Assembly (NCBI GenBank): GCA_016706225.1
Contig: JADJKB010000003.1
Coordinates: 496,001 to 560,000 of the forward strand
From: Myxococcales bacterium
GTDB lineage: Bacteria; Myxococcota_A; Polyangia; Polyangiales; Polyangiaceae
Direction of reading: 5' to 3'
DNA length: 64,000 nucleotides
The position numbers were made by a program, and so were the translations under genes. Each line of letters begins with the position of its first letter. Position 1 is the first letter of the stretch. The notes below the pieces were generated by a model that did not search any database, was not told the origin of the DNA, and worked only from the letters and a program-made list of their open reading frames with translations. This document shows, in pieces, positions 53,460 through 64,000 of this stretch.

Positions 53460-55001
53460 ATGAAGATCACCTGTCAGTCTTGTGGCGCGAAGTATGCGAT
53501 CGCGGACGAAAAAGTCCGGGGCCGGCGCGTCAAGGTCCGCTGCAAAGGTTGCAACGAACCCATCATCGTCGATGGCTATAGCGAGCAGCAGCCCGAAGCA
53601 GCTGCAGATGAGCCTGCACAGGCCGCGGGCTCGCCGGAGGCGTGGTCGGTCAATCTGAGCGACACCGACCAGCGCTCGATGACGACTGAAGAGATCGTGC
53701 AAGCGTGGAACGCTGGGCAGATGCCCGCCGATGCTTTTGTCTGGAAGGAGGGCATGGGCGACTGGGTGCCGCTCGCATCAGCGCCAGAGCTCTCGGTCTA
53801 CCTCTCTGCGCCCGCACACTCTGCGCCGGTTCAACCCGAACCAGCGCCGCAGTTTGCGTTCGCCGCGCCCGCCGGCGGCGCGGCACGCGTCGAACGCGGT
53901 CGCGGCGCGGCGGACATCTTCGGCGCCGCAGCGGCCGCCGGCTCCGAGGAAGAGGTCGTGTCGTCTGCCGCCCAGCCCGGTGAAGGCGAGTACGACGATC
54001 AGAAACCGACCGGTGCACGCAACGAGAACTCCGTCTTGTTCTCGCTCGATGCGCTCAAGGCCGGGGTAGGCCCAGCGGCGCCCAAGGCCGCGCCGGTAGC
54101 AAGACGCGGCAGCGTGGCGCCCGCGCCGAGCGACGAAAAGGCCGACCTCGACGACATCATGAACATGGGCGGTGGCGGCATGGCCGGCCCGCTCTTCGGT
54201 ATGAACGCGAACCAGGCCCTCCTGGCCGCACCGCCGCCGCCGCCGGATCCGCCGCCGCGGCCGAGCATCCCGAGCGAGATGCCTGCGGCGTTCGGCAGCA
54301 TGCCGCCGCCTGGTTACGGCCAGAAGAAGAGCAACACGTTGGTGCTCGCGGTCGGTGGCGGCGTGGCGTTCCTGGCCGTGATCGCCATCGTGATCGGAGT
54401 CTTGGCGCTGCGTAGCGGAAAGGGCGAAGAGGCCAAGGCGGAACGCCCGGACAAGAGCGGCGAGAATTCGGGCAAGAGTGGCAGCACCAGCCCGACCACC
54501 GAAAAGACCGAGACCAAGCCGGGCGAAGAGACCAAGCCGGAAGAGACCAAGCCGGCGGACACGAGCGCGGCGGCCCCGTCGGCGTCCGGTGAAAAGAAAG
54601 AGGTCAGCGAAGAGGACAAGAAACGCTTCGCCGAGGCGATGAAGAAGAAGGAAGAAGAGGACAAGACCAAGCCGCCCGAAGAGAAGAAGGAGGAAGTGGC
54701 GAAGAAAGCCGATCCTTCCAGCGGCGTCGCCTCTTTCAACAAGGGCGCGGCCATCGCGGCTCTCGGTGGTGCGGCGGCGCAAGCGTCCGGTTGCAAGCGC
54801 CCGGGTGGCCCGACTGGCGGCGGCCGGGCGGTGGTCACGTTTGCGTCTTCAGGTCGGGTCACGAGCGCGAACATCAGCGGCGGCGAGTTCCCCGGCACCT
54901 CGGTCGGCAGCTGTATCGCCGGCGTCTTCCGCCGAGCTCAGGTCCCGGCGTTCAGCGGGGATCCGGTGACGGTGAGCAAGGGCTTCTCAATCTCGCCCTG
55001 A
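53460..55001 (+). CDS. GltJ-like zinc-ribbon/GYF/TonB-C membrane protein
   Basis: 513 residues. An MJ0042 zinc ribbon (Cys5, 8, 28, 31) opens the protein. A GYF_2-type domain follows at about 60-120 (RSMTTEEIVQAWNAGQMPAD, VWKEGMGDWVPL), then a long Pro/Ala region. One transmembrane segment (TLVLAVGGGVAFLAVIAIVI, about 296-320) leads to an acidic/Lys-rich coiled stretch. The end is a TonB/AgmX-type C-terminal domain (GGRAVVTFASSGRVTSANIS, GSCIAGVFRRAQVP). This is the order seen in GltJ of the M. xanthus gliding complex, where the ribbon and GYF read MglA/MglB. It is shorter than GltJ and no glt genes are near, so it may be a paralogue. A gggag ribosome site lies upstream. Confidence 0.85.
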   Translation: MKITCQSCGAKYAIADEKVRGRRVKVRCKGCNEPIIVDGYSEQQPEAAADEPAQAAGSPEAWSVNLSDTDQRSMTTEEIVQAWNAGQMPADAFVWKEGMGDWVPLASAPELSVYLSAPAHSAPVQPEPAPQFAFAAPAGGAARVERGRGAADIFGAAAAAGSEEEVVSSAAQPGEGEYDDQKPTGARNENSVLFSLDALKAGVGPAAPKAAPVARRGSVAPAPSDEKADLDDIMNMGGGGMAGPLFGMNANQALLAAPPPPPDPPPRPSIPSEMPAAFGSMPPPGYGQKKSNTLVLAVGGGVAFLAVIAIVIGVLALRSGKGEEAKAERPDKSGENSGKSGSTSPTTEKTETKPGEETKPEETKPADTSAAAPSASGEKKEVSEEDKKRFAEAMKKKEEEDKTKPPEEKKEEVAKKADPSSGVASFNKGAAIAALGGAAAQASGCKRPGGPTGGGRAVVTFASSGRVTSANISGGEFPGTSVGSCIAGVFRRAQVPAFSGDPVTVSKGFSISP

Positions 55002-55009
55002 GCGCGAGC

Positions 55010-56341
55010 TCACGGCGTCTCGCAGCCGCAACCGCACTCGTTGCCGAACATCGTCGCCGGCGGCGTGCAGTAGAATTTGATGAGCATGCACTTCGCGGTG
55101 CTCTGCGCCATCCAGACCTGTTTTGGATTCGTGTAGTCGCACGCAGGCTGGCAGGCTCCCGCCGTGTAGTAACCTTTGCTCTCGCCGGCGCTACCGGCAT
55201 CGTTCATCACGGCGCCCTGGAACCCGCACTCGTTCGAGTAGGTGTGCTCGGCGCTGCTCTTGACCACACCACAGACGGGCTTGTAGAGGGTCAGGCAGGC
55301 CATCGGCTGGTCACAGTGGCCGTTGAGAATTTCCGAGCTCTGGAGGTTGGGCAGGCTGGAGGCGAGCCAGGACTCCGCCGCTCCCTTCGAGCCGAAGTTC
55401 TTGGCGTACACAGTGGGCGAATTCACGTCCGGCGGGGCAAGCCAGCCGATCGCGCAGTAACCAGCCGGGCAAGCGCCCTCCCAGTACTTGGTCTTGCTCT
55501 CGCCCGTGGCGCCGGCAGCGCCGCGCACGACCTTCTGAAGCTCACACAGGCTGGCGAACGTGGCCTCTTTGTCAGTCGCGATCGGCACACCACACACGGG
55601 TGGATCCGTGTCCGGACAGACCTTTGTGTTGAGAGACTCACAACTGCCGACGTTGACGCCGCTGCTCTCGACCTCGGGATCCGCGGCCACCCACTGCTTC
55701 GCGGCAGCCAGATCGCTGCCGGCGAAGTTCTTGGCGTAGTAACGGCCGTCGCTGGTCGTGTACTCCGCACACAGGGGCTGATCCACGCAGACTCCGCTCT
55801 TGCACGGAGCCTGTTTGCACTGCGGGAGCGCGCAAGCCTTGCCCGCTCCGCAGTCGGCGTCGGCAGCGCATTCCTTCGAACAGGCGGCCGTCAGGCTGTA
55901 GGAATACGCGCTATGGAGCTTTTCGTACCAGACCGGCGACACGAACAGCCAGTAGCTGCCGGCGCCCGCGAGCTCGACGTCGAGGGTCGTCTGATTGCCC
56001 GTGGAGTAGCTCCAGTCGACGAGCTTGCCGTTTGCATCGGCCAGCATGAGGAACGCACCAAGGCCCTTCGGCCAGCTGGCAGAGAGCTCGAAGGTCGTGT
56101 GCGTGCTGGTGGCCGCGTTGAAGTGGTAGACGTGGCGCCGGCTCTTGGGTTGAACGACGTTCTTCAGGCTGGGCGCCTGACATCCGAAGTCGGTCTGGAA
56201 GTAGCGCCAGCCTCCGGCGAAGCTCGAGGCGTCACCAAGCGCCGAGGTGGGCTCCGCGTCTTCGGGAGCTTCCGTCGAGGCGGCACAGCCGCAGACGAGG
56301 GCGGAGAGAGCAAACGCAAATGCGAAGGACTGCTTGAACAT
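55010..56341 (-). CDS. Kazal-like domain lipoprotein
   Basis: 443 residues. The signal MFKQSFAFAFALSALVCGC ends in a lipobox. An N-terminal beta domain follows (HVYHFNAATSTHTTFELSAS, GAGSYWLFVSPVWYEKL), resembling PPC-type domains. Then comes a cysteine-rich chain with two Kazal-like modules. The clearer one is YKPVCGVVKSSAEHTYSNEC, in the C-x-V-C-G-x..T-Y-x-N-x-C pattern, with an earlier relative at TDPPVCGVPIATDKEATFAS. Kazal modules inhibit serine proteases. A surface inhibitor would fit a predator, but inhibition is an inference. It ends 8 bases from the convergent gene. Confidence 0.82.
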   Translation of the reverse strand: MFKQSFAFAFALSALVCGCAASTEAPEDAEPTSALGDASSFAGGWRYFQTDFGCQAPSLKNVVQPKSRRHVYHFNAATSTHTTFELSASWPKGLGAFLMLADANGKLVDWSYSTGNQTTLDVELAGAGSYWLFVSPVWYEKLHSAYSYSLTAACSKECAADADCGAGKACALPQCKQAPCKSGVCVDQPLCAEYTTSDGRYYAKNFAGSDLAAAKQWVAADPEVESSGVNVGSCESLNTKVCPDTDPPVCGVPIATDKEATFASLCELQKVVRGAAGATGESKTKYWEGACPAGYCAIGWLAPPDVNSPTVYAKNFGSKGAAESWLASSLPNLQSSEILNGHCDQPMACLTLYKPVCGVVKSSAEHTYSNECGFQGAVMNDAGSAGESKGYYTAGACQPACDYTNPKQVWMAQSTAKCMLIKFYCTPPATMFGNECGCGCETP

Positions 56342-56377
56342 TGCGGGCGGAGCCTCCGGAGCCCAATCCGACAGGCT

Positions 56378-56389
56378 CCTACATGTAGG
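56378..56389. promoter_or_regulatory. 12-base palindrome CCTACATGTAGG
   Basis: A perfect palindrome 37-48 bases upstream of the Kazal-like lipoprotein start at 56341. It could be an operator. No consensus promoter hexamers can be placed around it. Confidence 0.35.
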
Positions 56390-56461
56390 TGCCGCCGTGT
56401 ACGCCTCGCCAAGGCCGTGGTCAAGCTGGCATGGCGCAGAGCGTCAATTTGACCGATTTGC

Positions 56462-58612
56462 TCAGATTTCCCGCAGACGGGCCATGAGCCCGGTGCTGCG
56501 CTCCTCGCGCCGTACCTCGGACAGGGCGAGGCGAAGCGCCCGCGGATCGGAGACCAAAACACACAGTCGGCGCGCGCGCGTCACCGCGGTGTAGAGCAGG
56601 TTGCGGCTCAGCATCACGAAGTGGGTCGAGAGCATGGGCACGACGACAGCCGGGTACTCGCTGCCCTGGCTCTTGTGGATGCTGGTCGCGTACGCAAGCG
56701 TCAACGACTCGAGATCTGCGTCCTCGAGCGTGACCTCGCGGCCATCGAAGAGCACTTGCAGGCTGCGCGCCGAGGCGTCGACCGCGGAGACCACACCGAG
56801 ATCGCCGTTGAAGACATCGCGCTCGTAGTCGTTGCGGGTCTGCATGACCTTGTCACCCACGCGCAAGGTCTGGCCGCGGGACTCGAGAGACGGGCCGCTC
56901 GGGTTGAGGGCGGCTTGCAGCTGTTGGTTGAGCACCTGGGTACCGGCCGGCCCGCGGTGCATGGGTGTGAGAACCTGGATGTCGCGCACCGGATCGAAGC
57001 CGAACCGCTTGGGGATGCGCGAGGTCGCCAGCTCGACGACGACGGCGGCGGCCTCCTCCGGGTCCTTGCGGTTGACCACGAAGAAATCCGCGTTCGGCTC
57101 CTCGGCGTTGGCACTCTCCGGCATCTCCCCGCGCAAGATGCGGTGGGCGTTGCCGACGATCCGACTCTCGCCGGCCTGGCGGAAGATCTCGTTCAGGCGC
57201 ACGACGGGCACCGAGCCGCTGTCGATGAGATCGCGAAGCAGCGCGCCCGGGCCCACACTCGGCAGCTGATCCGAGTCGCCGACGATCACCCAGCGGGCCT
57301 TGGTGGGCATGGCGGAGACCAGTGCGGCACCGAGCGGCAGGTCGATCATCGACGCCTCGTCGACGATCACAGCGTCGGCATCGAGAGGTGACTCCGCGTG
57401 GCGCTGAAACTGACCCGACCGAGGCTCGAACTCCAGCAGGCGGTGGAGCGTGCTCGCGTCGCGGCCGGTGGCTTCTGCCAGGCGTTTGGCAGCGCGACCG
57501 GTGGGTGCCGCGAGCCGGGTCCGGAGCTTCGCGGCTTCGAGCACACTGAGCACTGCGCGGACGATGGTGGTCTTGCCCACGCCGGGTCCACCGGTGATGA
57601 CGAGCACTTTGCGGGCGGCGGCGGCTTCCACCGCGGCGCGCTGGGCCGGGGCCAGCGTGAGCTCGCGCCTCTTCTCGAAGGCCGTGATGGCAGCCTCGAG
57701 GCCGGGCAGCTTTGGGGCATCTGCGCGGAGCAAGCGCGCGACGCCGTCCGTCAGGTTCAGCTCGGCCGTGTGCAGTCGCCACAGGTAGACCCGATCGTCC
57801 TCGACCACCACCCGCTCGCTGGCCCGGAGTGCGTCCACCGCCGCCTCGACGTGAGCCTCGTCGATTTCGAGCATCGTCGCGGAGCGCTCGACGAGACTCT
57901 CGCGCGGCACGGCGACGTGTCCGATGTCCGCGAGGGAGCCGAGCTCGTGCATGACGCCGGCCTGAGCGCGCTCCGGGTGATCACCCGCGATCCCGAGGGA
58001 GCGCGCGATGCGATCCGCGGTCTTGAAACCAACGCCCGGCACTTCGAGCGCGAGCCGGTAGGGAGAGCGCTGCACGATGGCGGCGCTTCTGTCACCGTAG
58101 CGTTTGAAGATACGGGCGGCGAGCGACGGCGACGCACCGTGGGTCTGGAGCAAGACCATGACGTTCGCGACGGCACGTTGTTCGGACCACGCTTTCTTGA
58201 TCTCTCGAGCGCGCCGCGCGCCAATACCCGACACCTCGCCCAGGCGCTCGGGCTCGCTGTCGAGCACCTTCAGGGATTCCATGCCGAAGGTCTCGACGAT
58301 GCGGCGTGCGAAGCCGGGCCCGATGCCAGGGATCAGCCCGGAGCCGAGGTACTTTTCGAGACCGACGAGCGTGGCGGGTTCGATGGCAACGAGGGAGTCG
58401 GCGCGAAACTGCTCACCCCTGCGCGGATCCTTGACGAAGTCCCCGGTCACACGCACGCGCGTACCGGGACCGACCGCCTGAAACGTGCCCACGACCACGA
58501 TGGGGCCGGTCGTTGTTGCGCCCTCGACGGTACCGACCCGGAGCACACGAAACCCGGTCTCGTCGTTCTCGAACGTCACGCGCTCGATCTGGCCGGTGAG
58601 CGTGGTCGGCAC
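56462..58612 (-). CDS. recD2: RecD2-type SF1B DNA helicase
   Basis: 716 residues from a GTG. The N-terminal OB-like region (VTGDFVKDPRRGEQFRADS) and helix-hairpin-helix repeats (GIGARRAREIKKAW, VPGVGFKTADRIARSLG) are those of RecD2, which lacks RecBC. Walker A is ITGGPGVGKTTIVRAV and Walker B DEASMIDL. VIVGDSDQLPSVGPG and the C-terminal YATSIHKSQGSEYPAVVVPM (motif V/VI region) complete the helicase core. RecD2 unwinds DNA 5'-3' and acts in repair and replication. Length fits the family (~700-750). A TAGCGT box lies 6 bases upstream. Confidence 0.95.
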   Translation of the reverse strand: MPTTLTGQIERVTFENDETGFRVLRVGTVEGATTTGPIVVVGTFQAVGPGTRVRVTGDFVKDPRRGEQFRADSLVAIEPATLVGLEKYLGSGLIPGIGPGFARRIVETFGMESLKVLDSEPERLGEVSGIGARRAREIKKAWSEQRAVANVMVLLQTHGASPSLAARIFKRYGDRSAAIVQRSPYRLALEVPGVGFKTADRIARSLGIAGDHPERAQAGVMHELGSLADIGHVAVPRESLVERSATMLEIDEAHVEAAVDALRASERVVVEDDRVYLWRLHTAELNLTDGVARLLRADAPKLPGLEAAITAFEKRRELTLAPAQRAAVEAAAARKVLVITGGPGVGKTTIVRAVLSVLEAAKLRTRLAAPTGRAAKRLAEATGRDASTLHRLLEFEPRSGQFQRHAESPLDADAVIVDEASMIDLPLGAALVSAMPTKARWVIVGDSDQLPSVGPGALLRDLIDSGSVPVVRLNEIFRQAGESRIVGNAHRILRGEMPESANAEEPNADFFVVNRKDPEEAAAVVVELATSRIPKRFGFDPVRDIQVLTPMHRGPAGTQVLNQQLQAALNPSGPSLESRGQTLRVGDKVMQTRNDYERDVFNGDLGVVSAVDASARSLQVLFDGREVTLEDADLESLTLAYATSIHKSQGSEYPAVVVPMLSTHFVMLSRNLLYTAVTRARRLCVLVSDPRALRLALSEVRREERSTGLMARLREI

Positions 58613-58618
58613 CGAGGA

Positions 58619-58624
58619 ACGCTA
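58619..58624 (-). promoter_or_regulatory. Putative -10 box TAGCGT, leaderless start
   Basis: On the minus strand TAGCGT ends 6 bases before the GTG at 58612. Confidence 0.4.
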
Positions 58625-58779
58625 CACAAAGACGAGGGCGGCGCGCGGGGGATTTGGCGCGGGAAGCGGCGCCCTGCGGGGGTGCTGGGACAAAGAAGGA
58701 CAGGGCGGAGGGCTCAGCCTGCGTCGCGTGGGGAGCCACGAGAGCGGGCAGTTGTGGCGCGGGCTCCGGGCTTCTCGGG

Positions 58780-60087
58780 TCACTTGATGGGACACGCGGC
58801 GGGCAGGCACTTGTTCGATTTGCCAGCGCCGCTGTCGCAGAAACCGCTGTAGCAGTCGAAATTCAAGGAGCAAGCCTCTCCGTTGTTGCGGAGCAGCCGG
58901 CAGGTCTTGCCGTCGCACACGTGATAGGCAGCGCAGCGGCCCTTGAGGGAGAGCGGTGCCGCGCAGTCCTCTCCGTTCGCCGGCATGGGAAGGCACGCGG
59001 TTGGCTTGATGGCGCTGGGCTTCTCACAGTACTGCCCGCTTGGGCACTGGTCCGGCAACGTCTTCTCACACGGCGCATTGACGATCGCAGCGGGAAGACA
59101 CTTGTTGGGAGTCAGCCAAGCGTAGACGTCGCAGTAGGTCCCGGCCTTGCAGAGCTTGATCCCGCCGCCGTCTCCGAACACCGCGGTCCAGCTCGAGCAG
59201 AGGTCGTTCTCAGCCCCCGTGAACACACCTTTCGGATCCAGGCAGTGCCCAGCGACCGTCGGGCTCCCACCCCAGCACAAGAGCCCGATCTCACAATCGG
59301 GCTGACTTGCTCCCTTGCACTCGGCGTCCAACTTCGCCAGCGGGACGCACGTCCCAGCACCGGCGTCGACGCTTGCCTTCACACAACCGAGGCCGGCTGC
59401 GCACGGCTGCGCATCCGAACAAGGGTCAGTCGCCTTTCCAAATGGCTTGCAGGTTGCCGTCCCGCAACCTGCTTTCAGATCGCAATAGTTGCCGGGGGCG
59501 CACTCTAGCTTGTGAGCGCAGGGTGTCGTTCCCGATACCTTGCCTTCGAGCACCGTCCGACAGGCTTCCGGGAAATCGGCGCTCACTTTGCCGCACTCGA
59601 GCTTGGCGAAGTCGGCCAGACACTGGCCCACCTTCGCGGGGTCGACCTTGATCTTGCCGGCGGCCACGGAGTCGGCGGCCGGGGCAAAAGTGGCGTTGAG
59701 CAGCGTCGACTTCAAGAGCGTGGCGCAGTCCGCATCACCAAAGATCACCGGCATGGCCGGGGGCCCGTAGCAGCTGGAGAGCTTGGCGCAGATCGCCTGG
59801 GCAACCTGCTCGGGAAACTGATCCAACGGTCCCGCGTCCCCCGCGTCGGACCCGGCAACACCGCCGGTGCCCGCGGCCCCATCACCCCCAGCAGCCCCGC
59901 CGCTGCCACTCGCCCCGGCTACCCCTCCGGTTCCCGCAGCGCCGCCCGTCGAAGACGTCCCGCCGAGTGACGAGTCCGGGCCCGCATCCCCCGAACCGGA
60001 CTTCAGCTCGTCGAAGTCGAGAAGGAATGCACACGACACCGGAGCAACGAATAGCCCCGCGAATAGCCACCGGCCGAGCGTTCGCAT
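58780..60087 (-). CDS. Cys-rich lipoprotein of the Polyangiales type
   Basis: 435 residues from the ATG giving MRTLGRWLFAGLFVAPVSC, a signal with a VSC-type lipobox. A Gly/Ala/Ser tether runs to about residue 75. The rest has about 25 cysteines in repeated modules such as CAHKLECAPGNYCDLKAGC, GQYCEKPSAIKPTACLPM, CAAYHVCDGKTCRLL and CSLNFDCYSGFC. These look like small disulfide-rich repeats (dickkopf/EGF-like spacing) seen in many myxobacterial surface proteins. No catalytic motif. It is likely held on the outer membrane. The gap of 167 bases to recD2 contains nothing I recognise. Confidence 0.75.
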   Translation of the reverse strand: MRTLGRWLFAGLFVAPVSCAFLLDFDELKSGSGDAGPDSSLGGTSSTGGAAGTGGVAGASGSGGAAGGDGAAGTGGVAGSDAGDAGPLDQFPEQVAQAICAKLSSCYGPPAMPVIFGDADCATLLKSTLLNATFAPAADSVAAGKIKVDPAKVGQCLADFAKLECGKVSADFPEACRTVLEGKVSGTTPCAHKLECAPGNYCDLKAGCGTATCKPFGKATDPCSDAQPCAAGLGCVKASVDAGAGTCVPLAKLDAECKGASQPDCEIGLLCWGGSPTVAGHCLDPKGVFTGAENDLCSSWTAVFGDGGGIKLCKAGTYCDVYAWLTPNKCLPAAIVNAPCEKTLPDQCPSGQYCEKPSAIKPTACLPMPANGEDCAAPLSLKGRCAAYHVCDGKTCRLLRNNGEACSLNFDCYSGFCDSGAGKSNKCLPAACPIK

Positions 60088-60095
60088 CGGGGATG

Positions 60096-60101
60096 AGCTT
60101 A
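60096..60101 (-). promoter_or_regulatory. Putative -10 box TAAGCT, leaderless start
   Basis: On the minus strand TAAGCT ends 8 bases before the ATG at 60087. This supports that start over frame open further upstream. Confidence 0.45.
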
Positions 60102-60173
60102 GCCGGGCGGGTGCCAGGCCGCCAACCCCGCTGCGCGTACGCGCGAAAAGCGTACGGTCTGCCCTGCCTGCCT

Positions 60174-60653
60174 TCAGTTCTTTGCCCCGGCCTGCAGCCA
60201 CGCGATCAACCGGTCGCGCTCGGCGTCCGTCGGCTTGGGGTTCGACTTGCTCGCGTTGTCGATGGGGAACTGTTTCGGCGGTGGGAATGAACCGCAGCCC
60301 GACAGCTTGGTGGTGGCCACGCCACACGCGATCTTGTCCTGGTCGTTGATCACGGATGCCAAGAGCGAGTAGTCGCGCGCGTCGCCGGCGCCGTGACACT
60401 CCCAGCAGTACTTCTCGAAGAAACCCTTGGCGAAGTTGTCCCAGGTGTCGGCCCCCGCGGCGCCGGCAACTCCTGCCGAACCCCCGCTGCCGGTCGAGCC
60501 TCCACTGCCGGCGGCAGCGCTGCCGCCCGCACCACCACCGGCGCTCGTCCCAGCGCCGCCGCCGCTGCCACCCGTGCCCGGTGTCGTGCCGTCGTCCGAC
60601 GAGCAGGCGAGCAACGCCAGGGCGAAAAGCATCGAAAGCGGACGGCAGACCAT
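60174..60653 (-). CDS. Single-haem c-type cytochrome-like lipoprotein
   Basis: 159 residues. The signal MVCRPLSMLFALALLAC ends in an LLAC lipobox. A Gly/Ala/Ser tether reaches about residue 70. The haem-binding motif is CWECH (KYCWECHGAGDARDYS), and the last part (DAERDRLIAWLQAGAKN) is the C-terminal helix typical of small cytochrome c domains that end in 'W-I-x-x-G'. An axial Met is not obvious, so the second haem ligand is unclear. It may move electrons on the outer surface or in the periplasm. It is divergent to the M1 peptidase gene. Confidence 0.75.
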   Translation of the reverse strand: MVCRPLSMLFALALLACSSDDGTTPGTGGSGGGAGTSAGGGAGGSAAAGSGGSTGSGGSAGVAGAAGADTWDNFAKGFFEKYCWECHGAGDARDYSLLASVINDQDKIACGVATTKLSGCGSFPPPKQFPIDNASKSNPKPTDAERDRLIAWLQAGAKN

Positions 60654-60660
60654 GTGCGAG

Positions 60661-60666
60661 AGCTTA
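60661..60666 (-). promoter_or_regulatory. Putative -10 box TAAGCT, leaderless start
   Basis: On the minus strand TAAGCT ends 7 bases before the ATG at 60653. Confidence 0.45.
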
Positions 60667-60724
60667 ACCCAAGGCAGCTCGGCTTGCCGTCCCCGTTCAC
60701 GCCGGGTTATTCGATCATCCCCCC

Positions 60725-63432
<2,708 letters not shown>

Positions 63433-63436
<4 letters not shown>

Positions 63437-64000
63437 ACGACGAAGTTCCGGTCAAGCTCGAACGGCGCGAAGGCGTCGCGCTGTTGACGATCGATCGCCC
63501 CGAGCGTTTGAACACCCTCTCCCGCGCCACGCTCGCCGCTTTCGGCCGCATCGGCGAAGAGCTGAGCGGGGACCCGGAGCTGCGCGCCGTGATCGTGACG
63601 GCCACCGGGGAGAAAGCCTTCTGTGCCGGGGCGGATCTCAAAGAGCGACAGGGCATGAACCAGGACGCCGTACGCGATCAGGTGAAGGCGTATCGCAGTG
63701 AGCTCGGCTGGCTCGACCACTGCCGCGTGCCGGTCGTCGCGGCGATCAACGGCGTGGCCCTCGGCGGCGGCCTCGAGCTTGCCCTGCTGTGTGATCTCCG
63801 GGTCGCCGCTGCTCACGCGGTGCTCGGCCTGCCCGAGACCAGCATCGGGATCATCCCCGGCGCCGGCGGCACCCAGCGTTTACCGAGGGTCGTCGGCGAA
63901 GCGCGGGCGAAAGAGCTGATCCTGCTCGGCCGCCGGCTGACTGCCGACGAAGCGCTGGCATTCGGGCTGGTGAACCGCGTGACTCCGACGGGCACCTCGG
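63433..64000 (+). CDS. Enoyl-CoA hydratase/isomerase, partial at window edge
   Basis: At least 189 residues; the gene continues past the window. The GTG start overlaps the peptidase TGA (GTGA). Crotonase motifs are present: FCAGADLKERQGMN for the first oxyanion loop, and INGVALGGGLELALLCDLRV with LGLPETSIGIIPGAGGTQRL, where the Glu pair of hydratases falls. It would hydrate 2-enoyl-CoA or act on a branched-chain degradation intermediate such as methylglutaconyl-CoA; the subtype cannot be fixed from the part seen. Coupling to a peptidase suggests amino acid catabolism, an inference only. Confidence 0.93.

Overview
The window is 64 kb of very GC-rich, gene-dense bacterial chromosome. No gap between genes exceeds 260 bases. 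I see no tRNA, rRNA, CRISPR, insertion sequence or prophage. The content points to Myxococcota, most likely Polyangiales (the Sorangium/Polyangium side). That content is many exported lipoproteins with long Gly/Ala/Ser-rich tethers, a membrane-anchored Ser/Thr kinase, a GltJ-like zinc-ribbon/GYF protein, TSP3-OmpA, Kazal-like and NHL proteins, and a DUF4832 lipoprotein. The assignment is inferred from gene content, not from a marker gene.

Layout. 1-6.9 kb: a B12-binding radical SAM protein, then surface lipoproteins and a VF530-type small protein. 7-16 kb is the metabolic core: sucC-sucD, a divergent pair of radical SAM enzymes (one HxsB-like), ndk (frameshifted near its end), and an overlapping dapD-dapE-fdhD operon. 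16-20.4 kb: lipoproteins and a DUF4202 protein. 20.6-28 kb: a siroheme sulfite/nitrite reductase and its small partner run divergently from proS, a Cys/Met-metabolism PLP enzyme and a 14-TM MFS exporter. 28-42.7 kb: an acyl-CoA mutase large subunit, lipoproteins, a Ser/Thr kinase coupled to a TPR membrane protein, an acyltransferase, an NHL lipoprotein overlapping a cyclophilin lipoprotein, a PHA-granule-type protein, an SDR and small membrane or lipoproteins. 42.8-50.4 kb: a TreS-maltokinase fusion with a GNAT-nitrilase fusion, an M48 protease lipoprotein, a zinc-finger membrane protein and a rhodanese. 50.5-64 kb: OmpA with TSP3 repeats, zinc-ribbon proteins, a Kazal-like lipoprotein, recD2, Cys-rich and haem lipoproteins, a HEAT-fused M1 aminopeptidase and the start of an enoyl-CoA hydratase that runs off the right edge.

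Two patterns cut across the window. About a third of the genes encode predicted lipoproteins, many with low-complexity tethers, so much of the region serves the cell envelope. Seventeen genes carry a TAnnnT box (most often TAnGCT) ending 6-11 bases before the start codon with no Shine-Dalgarno sequence, which suggests widespread leaderless transcription. That motif also helped to choose several GTG or internal starts. The least explained items are the orphan HxsB-like radical SAM pair, the uncharacterised partner of the sulfite reductase, a Cys-rich protein that may be split from its lipoprotein by a frameshift, and a tiny Cys-rich lipoprotein with a near-consensus promoter whose spacer is a perfect palindrome.
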